From: Parvularcula sp964556115
GTDB lineage: Bacteria; Pseudomonadota; Alphaproteobacteria; Caulobacterales; Parvularculaceae
DNA length: 63,324 nt
Assembly: GCA_964556115.1 (NCBI GenBank)
Contig: CAZKVC010000013.1
Location: 1 to 63,324 of the forward strand
Direction of reading: 5' to 3'
Position numbers and translations under genes: made by a program. Below are positions 9,045 through 17,005 of this stretch, in pieces. The notes below the pieces were generated by a model that worked only from the letters and a program-made list of their open reading frames with translations, was not told the DNA's origin and did not search any database. Position 1 is the stretch's first letter. Every line of letters starts with the position of its first letter.

Positions 9045-10256
9045 TCCCTTCGGCTTCGCGCCGTTCTCGCGCCTTGCGGCCTCGTCGCCGTCATTTTCAG
9101 CGTGCCGGGCCGACAGGAAGTCGCCGAAGGCCCTAAACGACCGCGACCCGGTGTGTTCGGAGATCACCCGCAGGGCAATGAGAAGCGGCATGGCCACGAT
9201 CATGCCGACCACGGACCATAGCCATCCCCAGAATGCCACGGCAAGGAAGACGACCACCGTGTTGAGCTTAAGCCTCTTGCCGACGGCGTAGGGGGTGACG
9301 AACTGGCCTTCGAACGAGGTCAGGAAGAAATAGACGAAGCCGGCAAGGACAGCCTGCCCGATCCCGTCAAAGGTCAGGAGCCCCACCCCGAAGGACAGGA
9401 TGACCCCGCCAATGGCGCCGAGATAGGGCACGTAGTTGAAGACGAAGGCGATGACACCGAAGAGGACCGGGTTCGGCATGCCCAGTGCCCACATGGCGAG
9501 TCCGATGGCGACACCGAGCCCGGCATTGATGATGGAAATGGTGAAGAAGTAGCGGCTCAGCTTCGCTTCGATGTCGCGGAAGATCTGCACCGCACGGCGC
9601 TTGTCGCCGAAGCCCCTGATCGAGTGCACGGTCTTTTCCACGAACATGTCGCCGGACGCGAGGATGAAGAAGAGCAGGACCAGCGAGAGGACGATCTGCG
9701 CGAGGATCTGCGGTGCGATCGTCGCCACCCGGGAGACGGCGCTCTTCTCCTTGACGACGACCGTCTGCGCATCGTCCGGGGCCTCATTGGCGATTTCCTC
9801 GACCTGCTTTCCGGCCTCGGCCACGGTTTCGACTGTATCGCTGATGGTGCGGAGCTTGCCTTCCGCCTCCGCGATCATGCCTGGCGCGTCATCGATATAG
9901 CTGCGGACCGGGCCTGACAGGCTGACGATTGCCAAAACGACCAGCGCGAAAAGACCCGAGACGATCAGGGCGGCGGTGATGCCCGAGGGAATGCCGAGGC
10001 GCGATGCGGCGCGTCGGACCGGGGAAAAGGTCAGCGCCAGGAGGAAGGCGAAGACCACCGGCATCAGAAGGTCCTGCGCGTAGATTACGGCGGCAATTGA
10101 GGCCATGAGAAACAGGCCCTTGGCCGCCCAGCTTGGCTTGATGCGAAGGGCTGCCGGCGGTGCGCTGTCATCCTCCGGATGGTTGCGCTGCGGCTGCGCG
10201 CTGTCCTTCGGCTCTGCCGAGACAGGCCGGATCTTTTGAGCGCGCTGTGTTACCAA
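9021..10256 (-). CDS. AI-2E (PerM) family membrane transporter
   Basis: PerM/AI-2E proteins are multi-pass inner-membrane permeases, some linked to quorum-signal export. Two closely spaced membrane segments lie near the N-terminus (ending in a PVVFAFLLALTFSPVRR turn), then a large soluble loop, then a bundle of further membrane helices with FNYVPYLGAIGGVILSF. The frame opens with GTG at 10289, but that codon has no ribosome site. TTG at 10256 is preceded by GAGGAGG at 5 bases spacing, so I take TTG as the start. The C-terminus is basic and the last codons overlap kdsA. Confidence 0.82.
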   Translation of the reverse strand: MVTQRAQKIRPVSAEPKDSAQPQRNHPEDDSAPPAALRIKPSWAAKGLFLMASIAAVIYAQDLLMPVVFAFLLALTFSPVRRAASRLGIPSGITAALIVSGLFALVVLAIVSLSGPVRSYIDDAPGMIAEAEGKLRTISDTVETVAEAGKQVEEIANEAPDDAQTVVVKEKSAVSRVATIAPQILAQIVLSLVLLFFILASGDMFVEKTVHSIRGFGDKRRAVQIFRDIEAKLSRYFFTISIINAGLGVAIGLAMWALGMPNPVLFGVIAFVFNYVPYLGAIGGVILSFGVGLLTFDGIGQAVLAGFVYFFLTSFEGQFVTPYAVGKRLKLNTVVVFLAVAFWGWLWSVVGMIVAMPLLIALRVISEHTGSRSFRAFGDFLSARHAENDGDEAARRENGAKPKGSEASEAV

Positions 10257-10324
10257 TGAAGCCTCCTCTGGCGAGTCATTGGCGAACACTTACGGGAGAG
10301 AAATGTCGCTTCAGATATGCCAAA

Positions 10325-10352
10325 GCCGCCCCCGGGGTTTTCCGGGAGCGGC
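10325..10352 (-). terminator. Intrinsic-terminator-like hairpin after the VPLPA-CTERM gene
   Basis: Bases 10325-10335 pair with 10342-10352 to give 11 pairs around a 6-base loop. The single C/A mismatch on the plus strand becomes a G-U pair in minus-strand RNA, so the hairpin is better formed in the transcript of the gene ending at 10390. The U-tract after it is poor. Confidence 0.5.
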
Positions 10353-10389
10353 GAAGCATTGGTGTGGTTCAGGCTGGTGCCGGTGAAGC

Positions 10390-11097
10390 TCAGGCCTGGC
10401 GGCGACGCCGTGCCAGACGGAGACCAGCGAGACCTGCCGCGAAGAGCGGAAGAGCGGCCGGAACCGGGACCGGGTTGTCGATGATGTTGGCGGCATTGAA
10501 GTCGATGGCCGCGAGAGCGAAGTCGCCCGTTGCGTCATCGTCGCCCATGCCGGCGCTGAAAACGATCCGGGTCACGCCGGTGAGGAGCGGCAATTCACTT
10601 CTGAAGCCAGCACTCGTAGCAACGCCGGTGAAAACTTCAGTTGCGCTCGTCTGGAAGGTACCGAGCAGGGTATTGCTACCGTCATAAAGCTCGGCGATCG
10701 CGCTTTCCGGCGCTGCGCCAGTCGTCGTGTCGACGAAGAGGTCCAGATAGTGAAGGAAGGTGATGCCGACCGCTTGGTCGAATTCGACCGTGACGGTCTG
10801 CTGGTTGCCGAACGTCACTTCGTCGTCGCCGATACCGATACCGTCGGTCGTACAAGCGAGCGGACCGCCTTGGCCCTGGCAGTGAGCGCCGTTGTTCACC
10901 ATCTCGTTGTTATTGGTGAGCGAGCTACCGGTCACGGTGATCGTCACGCCATCAACGGTCACGTTGAACGGGTTGGTCGTGATCGGCTGCGGAATGCCGT
11001 TCGGCGCGCCCACGGCTGTGAAGTCGACAAGAGCGGCCTGAGCAACACCCATCGAAAGCGCTGCTACCGACCCGAGAATCGCAATTTTTTTCATCAT
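10390..11097 (-). CDS. VPLPA-CTERM sorting-domain protein, exported
   Basis: The 235-residue protein has an N-terminal signal peptide (MMKKIAILGSVAALSMG...AQA) and a C-terminal tripartite sorting signal: VPVPAALPLFAAGLAGL followed by RLARRRRQA. This PEP-CTERM-like signal is recognised by exosortase/archaeosortase-type transpeptidases in the inner membrane. The body is rich in Thr, Asn and Asp (mature region about 25-200, with GDDDATGDFALAAIDF before the sorting signal), as expected of a secreted surface or matrix protein. The start is the double ATG at 11097/11094. No exosortase gene is in the window. Confidence 0.85.
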   Translation of the reverse strand: MMKKIAILGSVAALSMGVAQAALVDFTAVGAPNGIPQPITTNPFNVTVDGVTITVTGSSLTNNNEMVNNGAHCQGQGGPLACTTDGIGIGDDEVTFGNQQTVTVEFDQAVGITFLHYLDLFVDTTTGAAPESAIAELYDGSNTLLGTFQTSATEVFTGVATSAGFRSELPLLTGVTRIVFSAGMGDDDATGDFALAAIDFNAANIIDNPVPVPAALPLFAAGLAGLRLARRRRQA

Positions 11098-11160
11098 GTT
11101 GGTCCACCCAATGTTGGCGGTGCGGAAAGCACCTGCTCCCCAACGAACGCCGCCACCACA

Positions 11161-11166
11161 ATTATA
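11161..11166 (-). promoter_or_regulatory. Putative -10 box of the VPLPA-CTERM gene
   Basis: On the minus strand a perfect TATAAT lies about 65 bases upstream of the ATG, directly after a run of seven T residues in a strongly AT-rich patch (11160-11210). No good -35 hexamer is seen at 16-18 bases, so an activator may be needed. The rest of the 260-base gap between this gene and parC holds no further gene. Confidence 0.35.
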
Positions 11167-11357
11167 TCTTAAAAAAAGGTAGATTGCCCATATAAAATTT
11201 ACGCGATGGCAACCTTTAACAGCAGATCGATTCAAGATTGCTTGTGCAGACTGATACAGTTCCATCATTGCAGAAACTGTGGAAATCGCCTGGCCGCAAA
11301 CGCTAGGCAGGGGCGGCGGCGGCGCCTAGACGGGCCGCTCGCTGAAAGACTGATTCC

Positions 11358-13628
11358 ATGGCACGCCCTACGAAAAAGACCAAGACGGCTCCCGTCCCCG
11401 AACAGATTCGTGATGAGCCGATCACGGATGCTCTGGCGGAGCGCTATCTGGCCTATGCGCTGTCGACGATTACAGCCCGCGCGCTGCCCGATGTCCGTGA
11501 CGGACTGAAGCCGGTCCACCGCCGCATCCTTTACGCCATGCGCAACATGCGCCTCTCGCCGGAAGGTGGGTACAAGAAGTCCGCCAAGGTGGTGGGCGAG
11601 GTGATGGGCAACTTCCACCCTCATGGCGACCAGGCGATCTATGATGCCCTCGTGCGGCTGGTTCAGGACTTCTCCGTCCGGGTGCCGCTGGTCGACGGGC
11701 AGGGCAATTTCGGCAATGTCGATGGCGACAACGCCGCAGCCATGCGGTACACGGAAAGCCGGCTGACCGACGCGGCGCAGCTTCTTCTGGCAGGGATCGA
11801 CGAGGACGCGGTCGATTTCCGCGATACCTATGACGGCGAGGGCAAGGAGCCCGTGGTCCTGCCCGCGGCCTTCCCGCATCTTCTCGCCAATGGTGCTGCC
11901 GGGATCGCGGTGGGCATGGCGACCTCCATCCCGCCTCACAATCCCGCCGAGCTTATCGACGCGGCCGTCCACCTCATCAAGTCGCCGGGCGCCCGCACCG
12001 AGACCCTTCTCAATCATGTGCAGGGCCCGGACTTTCCGACCGGTGGGGTCTGCGTCGAGGACCGTGAGGCGCTGATCGAGGCCTATGCAACGGGGCGCGG
12101 CGGCTTTCGCCTGCGCGCCAGGTGGGACACGGAGGACCTGGGGCGCGGACGCTACCAGATCGTCGTCACGGAAGTTCCCTACCAGGTCCAGAAGGCCCGC
12201 CTGGTCGAGCGGATCGCCGAACTGATCCAGACCAAGAAGCTGCCCGTCATCACCGATGTGCGTGACGAGAGCGCCGAGGACATTCGCCTGATCCTCGAGC
12301 CCCGGTCGGGCACTCTCGACCCCAATGCGGTGATGGCTACGGTCTTCAAGGCGACGGATCTCGAGACCCGCTTCCCGCTGAACATGAACGTTCTTGATGC
12401 GAATGGCGCGCCCCGCGTCATGGGCCTGCGCGACGTCCTTTCGGCCTTCGTCGATCACCGCCGCGAGGTCCTGGTCCGAAGGACGAACCACCGCCTCGGC
12501 AAGATCGAGCACCGGCTGGAAGTCCTTGGCGGCTACCTCATCGCCTATCTCAACCTCGACGAGGTGATCAGGATCATCCGCTATGAGGACAAACCGAAAG
12601 AAGAGCTGATCCGCGCCTTCGAGCTGAGCGACGTTCAGGCCGAAGCGATTCTCAACATGCGGCTCCGCGCCCTGCGCAAGCTCGAGGAAATGGAGATCAA
12701 GCGCGAGAACACCGCGCTCAAGAAGGAGCAGCGGGAACTTCGCGCACTCCTCAAATCCGAGGACAGGCAGTCCGCCGCGATGATCGAGGACCTTCGCGAG
12801 GTGAAGAAGGCCTTCGGCGGAAAGAATGGCCTCGGCGCGCGCCGGACCGAGATGACCGATGCGCCCGAGGATGACGGCATTGAGCTCGACGATCTGGTCG
12901 AAAAGGAGCCGGTCACCGTCGTCATCAGCCACAAGGGGTGGGTCAGGACCCTGAAGGGGCATGCGGAAGACCCAGCCGTCATCAAGTACAAGGAAGGCGA
13001 CCGCGAGGGCATTGTCCTCAACGCCCTGACCTCCGACCGGCTGACCCTCTTCGCCACCAATGGCAAGGCTTATGCCCTCGCTGTCTCCGAGCTTCCCGGC
13101 GGCCGCGGGCAGGGCGAGCCGATCCGGCTTCTCCTCGATCTCGGACCGGGCGAGGAACTGGTCGATGTGATGATCGCGGGCGAGGGGCGCACTTTCCTCC
13201 TCGCTTCTTCGGCGGGGCATGGCCTGTTCGTCGAGGAGAAGGACACGATCGCCAACACCCGCAAGGGCAAGCAGCTTCTGAACCTCGCGGCAGGCGCGGA
13301 GATGGTGGTGGCCAGGCCGCTCGATCGTTCGCCCACCGACAGGGATTTCGTCGCCAGCGTCACCTCCAACCGCAAGCTCCTGATTTTCCTGGCGAACGAG
13401 TTGCCGACCATGACCCGCGGCAAGGGCGTGATCCTGCAGAAAAGCGCCGCCGCCTCGCTGGTGGACGCCAAGCTTGTCGATCCGAAGGAAGGTTTCACCT
13501 GGCGCGACCGCGCGGGGCGCGAGCAATCCGAGACCAAATGGAAGGAATGGGTCGGCAAACGCGGCGGTGCGGGCCGGCAGGTCCCGAAAGGTTTTCCGAA
13601 GAATTTGAAACTCGGAGGCGCTTCTTAA
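11358..13628 (+). CDS. parC: DNA topoisomerase IV subunit A
   Basis: ParC is the cleaving subunit of topoisomerase IV, which decatenates daughter chromosomes. The breakage-reunion domain has ARALPDVRDGLKPVHRRILY (residues 40-59), GNFHPHGDQAIYDALVRL, and the catalytic tyrosine Y131 in AAAMRYTESRL. The C-terminal part (about 500-756) has weak beta-pinwheel repeats such as ATNGKAYALAVSELP. At 756 residues it is ParC-like rather than GyrA-like, and the partner ParE is also in this window (48781-50766). The start ATG follows a short GC-rich leader. Confidence 0.95.
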   Translation: MARPTKKTKTAPVPEQIRDEPITDALAERYLAYALSTITARALPDVRDGLKPVHRRILYAMRNMRLSPEGGYKKSAKVVGEVMGNFHPHGDQAIYDALVRLVQDFSVRVPLVDGQGNFGNVDGDNAAAMRYTESRLTDAAQLLLAGIDEDAVDFRDTYDGEGKEPVVLPAAFPHLLANGAAGIAVGMATSIPPHNPAELIDAAVHLIKSPGARTETLLNHVQGPDFPTGGVCVEDREALIEAYATGRGGFRLRARWDTEDLGRGRYQIVVTEVPYQVQKARLVERIAELIQTKKLPVITDVRDESAEDIRLILEPRSGTLDPNAVMATVFKATDLETRFPLNMNVLDANGAPRVMGLRDVLSAFVDHRREVLVRRTNHRLGKIEHRLEVLGGYLIAYLNLDEVIRIIRYEDKPKEELIRAFELSDVQAEAILNMRLRALRKLEEMEIKRENTALKKEQRELRALLKSEDRQSAAMIEDLREVKKAFGGKNGLGARRTEMTDAPEDDGIELDDLVEKEPVTVVISHKGWVRTLKGHAEDPAVIKYKEGDREGIVLNALTSDRLTLFATNGKAYALAVSELPGGRGQGEPIRLLLDLGPGEELVDVMIAGEGRTFLLASSAGHGLFVEEKDTIANTRKGKQLLNLAAGAEMVVARPLDRSPTDRDFVASVTSNRKLLIFLANELPTMTRGKGVILQKSAAASLVDAKLVDPKEGFTWRDRAGREQSETKWKEWVGKRGGAGRQVPKGFPKNLKLGGAS

Positions 13629-13681
13629 CGTTGGCTCTGAATTATGGCAGGTGGACAGGGTCCCAGGGAGTCGACGACATC

Positions 13682-14518
13682 ATGAAACGCACCGCGACCG
13701 CGCTCATCGCGCTGGGCCTTGCCGGTGGGCAGGCTCAGGCCCAGACCCCCGAAGAGATCGAACTCTACAAGAAGATGACCATCTTCTCGGTCGGCGCGGC
13801 GGTGGCGATCAATGACGAGCCCTATGAGGACTTCAACGGTGGCAGCCCGAATATTCTGGCGGTGCCGTTCTATGTCTACAACAAGAACAACCTGACCCTC
13901 GCGGGCCCGAACATCTCCTACCGCTTCTGGAAGCCAGCCGGCATTCAGCTTTCAGCGGAGGGCAAGTACCGGTTCCAGAACTACGATGCCAGCGACAGCG
14001 ACTATCTCGCCGGCATGGACGGCCGCAACGGCACGTTCGAACTGGGCCTTCGGGCAGGCAAGAGGATCGGTCGCCTTCGGCTGCGCGTGGACGGGATGTT
14101 CGACGTCGCCGGCCAGCATGACGGGCACGAGCTTCAGGCTTTCGCCAATGTCGAGCTCGGTAATGGCCGCATGATCAGCTTCCGGCCCATGGGCGGGGTC
14201 AGCTATCTCAGCGAGAACTTCACCAACTACTATTACGGCGTCCGGGCCGAGGAGGCGCGGGCCGAGCTTTTGACCGAAGACGGCCTCGTGGCGCGGCCCT
14301 TCTACCAGCCCGATGGCACCCTGGTCCCCTTTGCCGGGGCGGAGGCGCGGATCAGGATCAGCCGCCGCATTCAGCTCAATGGCCAGGTGAAGACGGCCTT
14401 CCTTCCCGAAGAGATCACCGACAGCGCCATCGTCGGCGCCAACAACCGGACCTCGGCCTTTATCGGCCTCAGCTATTCGCTTTCAGGACCCGGCGTGAAA
14501 AAGGGGCAGTGGTTCTAG
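13682..14518 (+). CDS. MipA/OmpV-family outer-membrane beta-barrel protein
   Basis: The 278-residue protein starts with a signal peptide (MKRTATALIALGLAGGQAQAQ) and continues with alternating amphipathic strands containing many Tyr and Phe, including VGAAVAINDEPYEDFNGG and the C-terminal LSYSLSGPGVKKGQWF, with an aromatic last residue typical of outer-membrane barrels. MipA/OmpV proteins are outer-membrane scaffolds or porin-like barrels. The frame is open far upstream into parC, but the ATG at 13682 gives the signal peptide, so it is the start. Confidence 0.85.
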   Translation: MKRTATALIALGLAGGQAQAQTPEEIELYKKMTIFSVGAAVAINDEPYEDFNGGSPNILAVPFYVYNKNNLTLAGPNISYRFWKPAGIQLSAEGKYRFQNYDASDSDYLAGMDGRNGTFELGLRAGKRIGRLRLRVDGMFDVAGQHDGHELQAFANVELGNGRMISFRPMGGVSYLSENFTNYYYGVRAEEARAELLTEDGLVARPFYQPDGTLVPFAGAEARIRISRRIQLNGQVKTAFLPEEITDSAIVGANNRTSAFIGLSYSLSGPGVKKGQWF

Positions 14519-14568
14519 AGCAACGGACCGCGAAGTGGGAACCGGCTCGCAGTGAAAACCTGCTCTAG
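14515..14568. terminator. Palindrome containing both convergent stop codons
   Basis: CTAGAGCA (14515-14522) is a perfect inverted repeat of TGCTCTAG (14561-14568). The central part includes AAGTGGGAACCGG, a sequence resembling a palindrome common between alphaproteobacterial genes. The TAG of the MipA gene (14516-14518) and the TAG of the convergent DUF3072 gene (14565-14567) are both inside the arms, so it probably serves as a bidirectional terminator. Confidence 0.5.
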
Positions 14569-14798
14569 GCGCTGTCGCCTTCGCCGCGCCCGGTTTTCGA
14601 CTGAAGCCGCTCGATTTCCTTCGACGCGTCGCCCTTGGACAGGTCAGGGTCAAAATCCTCTCCGGCTTCCTCGCTGAGGGTTTTCAGATAGCTCGCCTGC
14701 GCGCCGGTCATGGCTTCGTCGCCGGTGACCCAGTTCTCAGGATCTTTCTCGGCATTGCTGACGGGCTGGTCTTTTTTCGGTGTGTCGCTGATTGTCAT
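14565..14798 (-). CDS. DUF3072 domain protein
   Basis: The 77-residue acidic protein carries the DUF3072 signature: DPENWVTGDEAMTGAQASYL (residues 19-38), then LSEEAGEDFDPDLSKGDAS and a final helix EIERLQSKTGRG. The family is small, soluble and of unknown function, found mostly in Proteobacteria and Actinobacteria. AGGAG lies just upstream of the ATG. It stands alone between two plus-strand genes. Confidence 0.9.
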   Translation of the reverse strand: MTISDTPKKDQPVSNAEKDPENWVTGDEAMTGAQASYLKTLSEEAGEDFDPDLSKGDASKEIERLQSKTGRGEGDSA

Positions 14799-14878
14799 GT
14801 TCTCCTAACGTTCCAAATCTCCCTTTCGTTCCGCAAGGCAGGATTGCAAGGGCGAAAGGCATAGGGCATCAGGCGCGG

Positions 14879-16546
14879 ATGGCCCGCATTCTGATCACCT
14901 CCGCGCTTCCCTACATCAACGGCATCAAGCATCTCGGCAATCTCGTCGGCTCGATGCTGCCTGCCGATGTCTATGCCCGCTTCTGCCGCGCGCGGGGGGA
15001 CGAGGTGCTTTATATCTGCGCCACCGACGAGCATGGCACCCCGGCCGAGCTCGCGGCGCGCAAGGCGGGCCAGGACGTCGCCGACTATTGCGGCGAGCAG
15101 CACCAGCTGCAGAAGGATGCGGGCGCGGCCTTCGGGCTCAGCTTCGATCATTTCGGCCGCAGCTCCTCGCCCCAGAACCACGCTTTGACCCAGCATTTCG
15201 CCGCCCGTCTCGAAGAGAACGGCTATATCGAAAAGGTCGAGGAAGAGCAGGTCTATTCGAAGGCGGACGAACGCTTCCTGCCCGACCGCTATGTGGAGGG
15301 GACCTGCCCGAACTGCAGCTTCGAGAAGGCGCGCGGCGATCAGTGCGACAATTGCGGCAAACTTCTCGACCCCACCGATCTGATCGAGCCCTATTCGGCG
15401 ATCTCCGGCTCCAAGGATATCGAGCTTCGCAAGACCACGCATCTCCATCTCAAGCAGACCAAGCTCGAAGGCGAGGTCCGCGCCTGGGTCGATCAGCACC
15501 CGGATTGGCCACAGCTCACCAAGTCCATTGCCTACAAATGGCTCGACGAGGGGCTGCGCGACCGCTCGATCACCCGCGACCTTTTCTGGGGCGTTCCGGT
15601 GCCGCAGCTTGAAGGTAAGGTCTTCTATGTCTGGTTCGACGCGCCGATCGCCTATATCGCATCGACCGAAGAGCATCTTGGCACGGACTATCGCCGCTGG
15701 TGGCGCGATGATGAGGGCGCCGGAGATGTCCGCTATGTCCAGTTCATGGGCAAGGACAATGTCGCCTTCCACACGGTCAGTTTCCCCTGCACGCAGATCG
15801 GCTCGGGCGAGCCCTGGAAGAAGGTGGATACCCTCAAGAGCCTCAACTGGCTGACCTGGTATGGCGGCAAGTTCTCGACCTCAGAGGGCCGGGGCATCTT
15901 CATGGACCAGGCGCTGGAGCTCCTGCCCGCCGATCTCTGGCGCTGGTACCTCATGGCCAATGCACCGGAGTCGGACGATACCGCCTTCACGCTGGAGAAT
16001 TTCCAGCAGACCGTGAACAAGGATCTCGCCGACGTCCTTGGCAACTTCGTCAACCGGATTACCCGCTTCGCAGGCTCGAAGTTCGACGGCCGCGTCCCCG
16101 AAGGCGGTGAGCCGGGCGAGGCAGAGGCGAAACTGGAAAAGGCGCTGGGCTCCGGCATCGAGCGCTACACTGCGCATCTTGCCGGCATGGAGTTCAGGAA
16201 GGCCTGCGCCGAGTTGCGCGCCCTCTGGGTCCTCGGCAATGAATACCTTCAGAACGCGGCGCCCTGGGCTGTCTTCAAGGAAGACCAGGAGAGGGCAGGC
16301 ATGATCGTCCGTACAGCGCTCAGCCTCATTCCCCTTTACGCCCGGCTTTCCGCGCCCGTCATTCCGTTCACGGCTGAAAGGCTCGCAGGCGTCTTTGGCA
16401 CGGTTTCTGGCTCATGGCCGGAAAGCGACCTTCTCGGCGGAGTAGAGCCGGGGCAGGCCTTCGATGCGCCTCCGGTGCTCTTCAAGAAGATCGAGGACGA
16501 GCAGGTCGGGGAATGGGCCGAGCGCTTCGGCGCACCTCGCGGCTGA
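14879..16546 (+). CDS. metG: Methionyl-tRNA synthetase
   Basis: The enzyme charges tRNA-Met. The start ATG at 14879 gives MARILITSALPYINGIKHLGN, with the HIGH-type motif KHLGN. A zinc knuckle CPNCSFEKARGDQCDNC is at about residues 143-159. The KMSKS loop is written KFSTSEGRG (near 331), the form seen in the MetRS variant of many alphaproteobacteria, followed by FMDQALELLPADLWRWYL. At 555 residues it lacks the C-terminal tRNA-binding appendix of E. coli MetG. The gene stop abuts the repeat region 16547-17005. Confidence 0.95.
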   Translation: MARILITSALPYINGIKHLGNLVGSMLPADVYARFCRARGDEVLYICATDEHGTPAELAARKAGQDVADYCGEQHQLQKDAGAAFGLSFDHFGRSSSPQNHALTQHFAARLEENGYIEKVEEEQVYSKADERFLPDRYVEGTCPNCSFEKARGDQCDNCGKLLDPTDLIEPYSAISGSKDIELRKTTHLHLKQTKLEGEVRAWVDQHPDWPQLTKSIAYKWLDEGLRDRSITRDLFWGVPVPQLEGKVFYVWFDAPIAYIASTEEHLGTDYRRWWRDDEGAGDVRYVQFMGKDNVAFHTVSFPCTQIGSGEPWKKVDTLKSLNWLTWYGGKFSTSEGRGIFMDQALELLPADLWRWYLMANAPESDDTAFTLENFQQTVNKDLADVLGNFVNRITRFAGSKFDGRVPEGGEPGEAEAKLEKALGSGIERYTAHLAGMEFRKACAELRALWVLGNEYLQNAAPWAVFKEDQERAGMIVRTALSLIPLYARLSAPVIPFTAERLAGVFGTVSGSWPESDLLGGVEPGQAFDAPPVLFKKIEDEQVGEWAERFGAPRG

Positions 16547-16675
16547 CCCCCTCCGCCCCTTCGGGGCACCTACCCCTGAAGGGGGAGGAATAGTGCAACG
16601 CCCCGCTCCCCTTCAGAGGAGCTGGCGGCGAAGCCGTCTGAGGGGGGGCGGCCCAACTTATCCACCCACACCAAA
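16547..16675. repeat. Palindromic intergenic repeats flanking the structured element, copy A
   Basis: Immediately after the metG stop lies a C/G-rich palindromic unit (CCCCCTCCGCCCCTTCGGGG, then CCCCTGAAGGGGG) and a second with GGCGGCGAAGCCGTCTGAGG. Related units occur at 16943-17005, 31884-31947, 38496-38560 and 38860-38927. Homology with the copy at 38828-38927 continues here but is diverged. They probably end transcription. Confidence 0.65.
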
Positions 16676-16989
16676 CCTCACCTATCCTGACCGTCCTCTC
16701 CGCTGAGACAGGACAGGCCGGTCGTCGCGGCTTGGCGGAGGGGCGGTCACCTCGGCAGGGCTTCCGGATGACAACCGGGGGCCTCGGGGCGAGAGATTGA
16801 AGCGCTCCTTGGGGGCCTCTCGCAAATTGACCGGGAGCGGACGGCAGGTCTCGCAACATACTAAACCTTCAAGCGCGGCTTCGCCGTCCGCTTCACTCCT
16901 GCATCCGGAAAACCGCCCACGGGCGGGCTTTCGTGCTGCGCGCCCCCTCCGCCCCTTCGGGGCACCGCCCCCTGAAGGGGGAGCTGCCC
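16676..16989 (+). repeat. Duplicated 314-base structured non-coding element, copy A
   Basis: This segment is the reverse complement of 38514-38827, without gaps and with differences only at 16686, 16942, 16974 and 16975. It can form several stems: 16688-16703 with 16735-16749 (15 pairs, one bulged U at 16694) enclosing a 6-pair hairpin 16715-16733; 16789-16795 with 16817-16823 (7 perfect pairs); 16836-16845 with 16883-16892 (10 perfect pairs); and a short hairpin 16913-16926 followed by GCTTTCG, terminator-like on this strand. The short frames inside have no recognisable protein. It is either a structured RNA or a small non-autonomous element; strand of transcription is a guess. Confidence 0.7.
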
Positions 16990-17005
16990 GCAGGGCTGAG
17001 GGGGT

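Noticed and set aside
11265..13526. 753-codon open frame antisense to parC
   Set aside because: GC-rich genomes leave the antisense frame of real genes open. The protein is rich in Arg, His and Asp/Gly without family motifs, while parC on the other strand is unmistakable.
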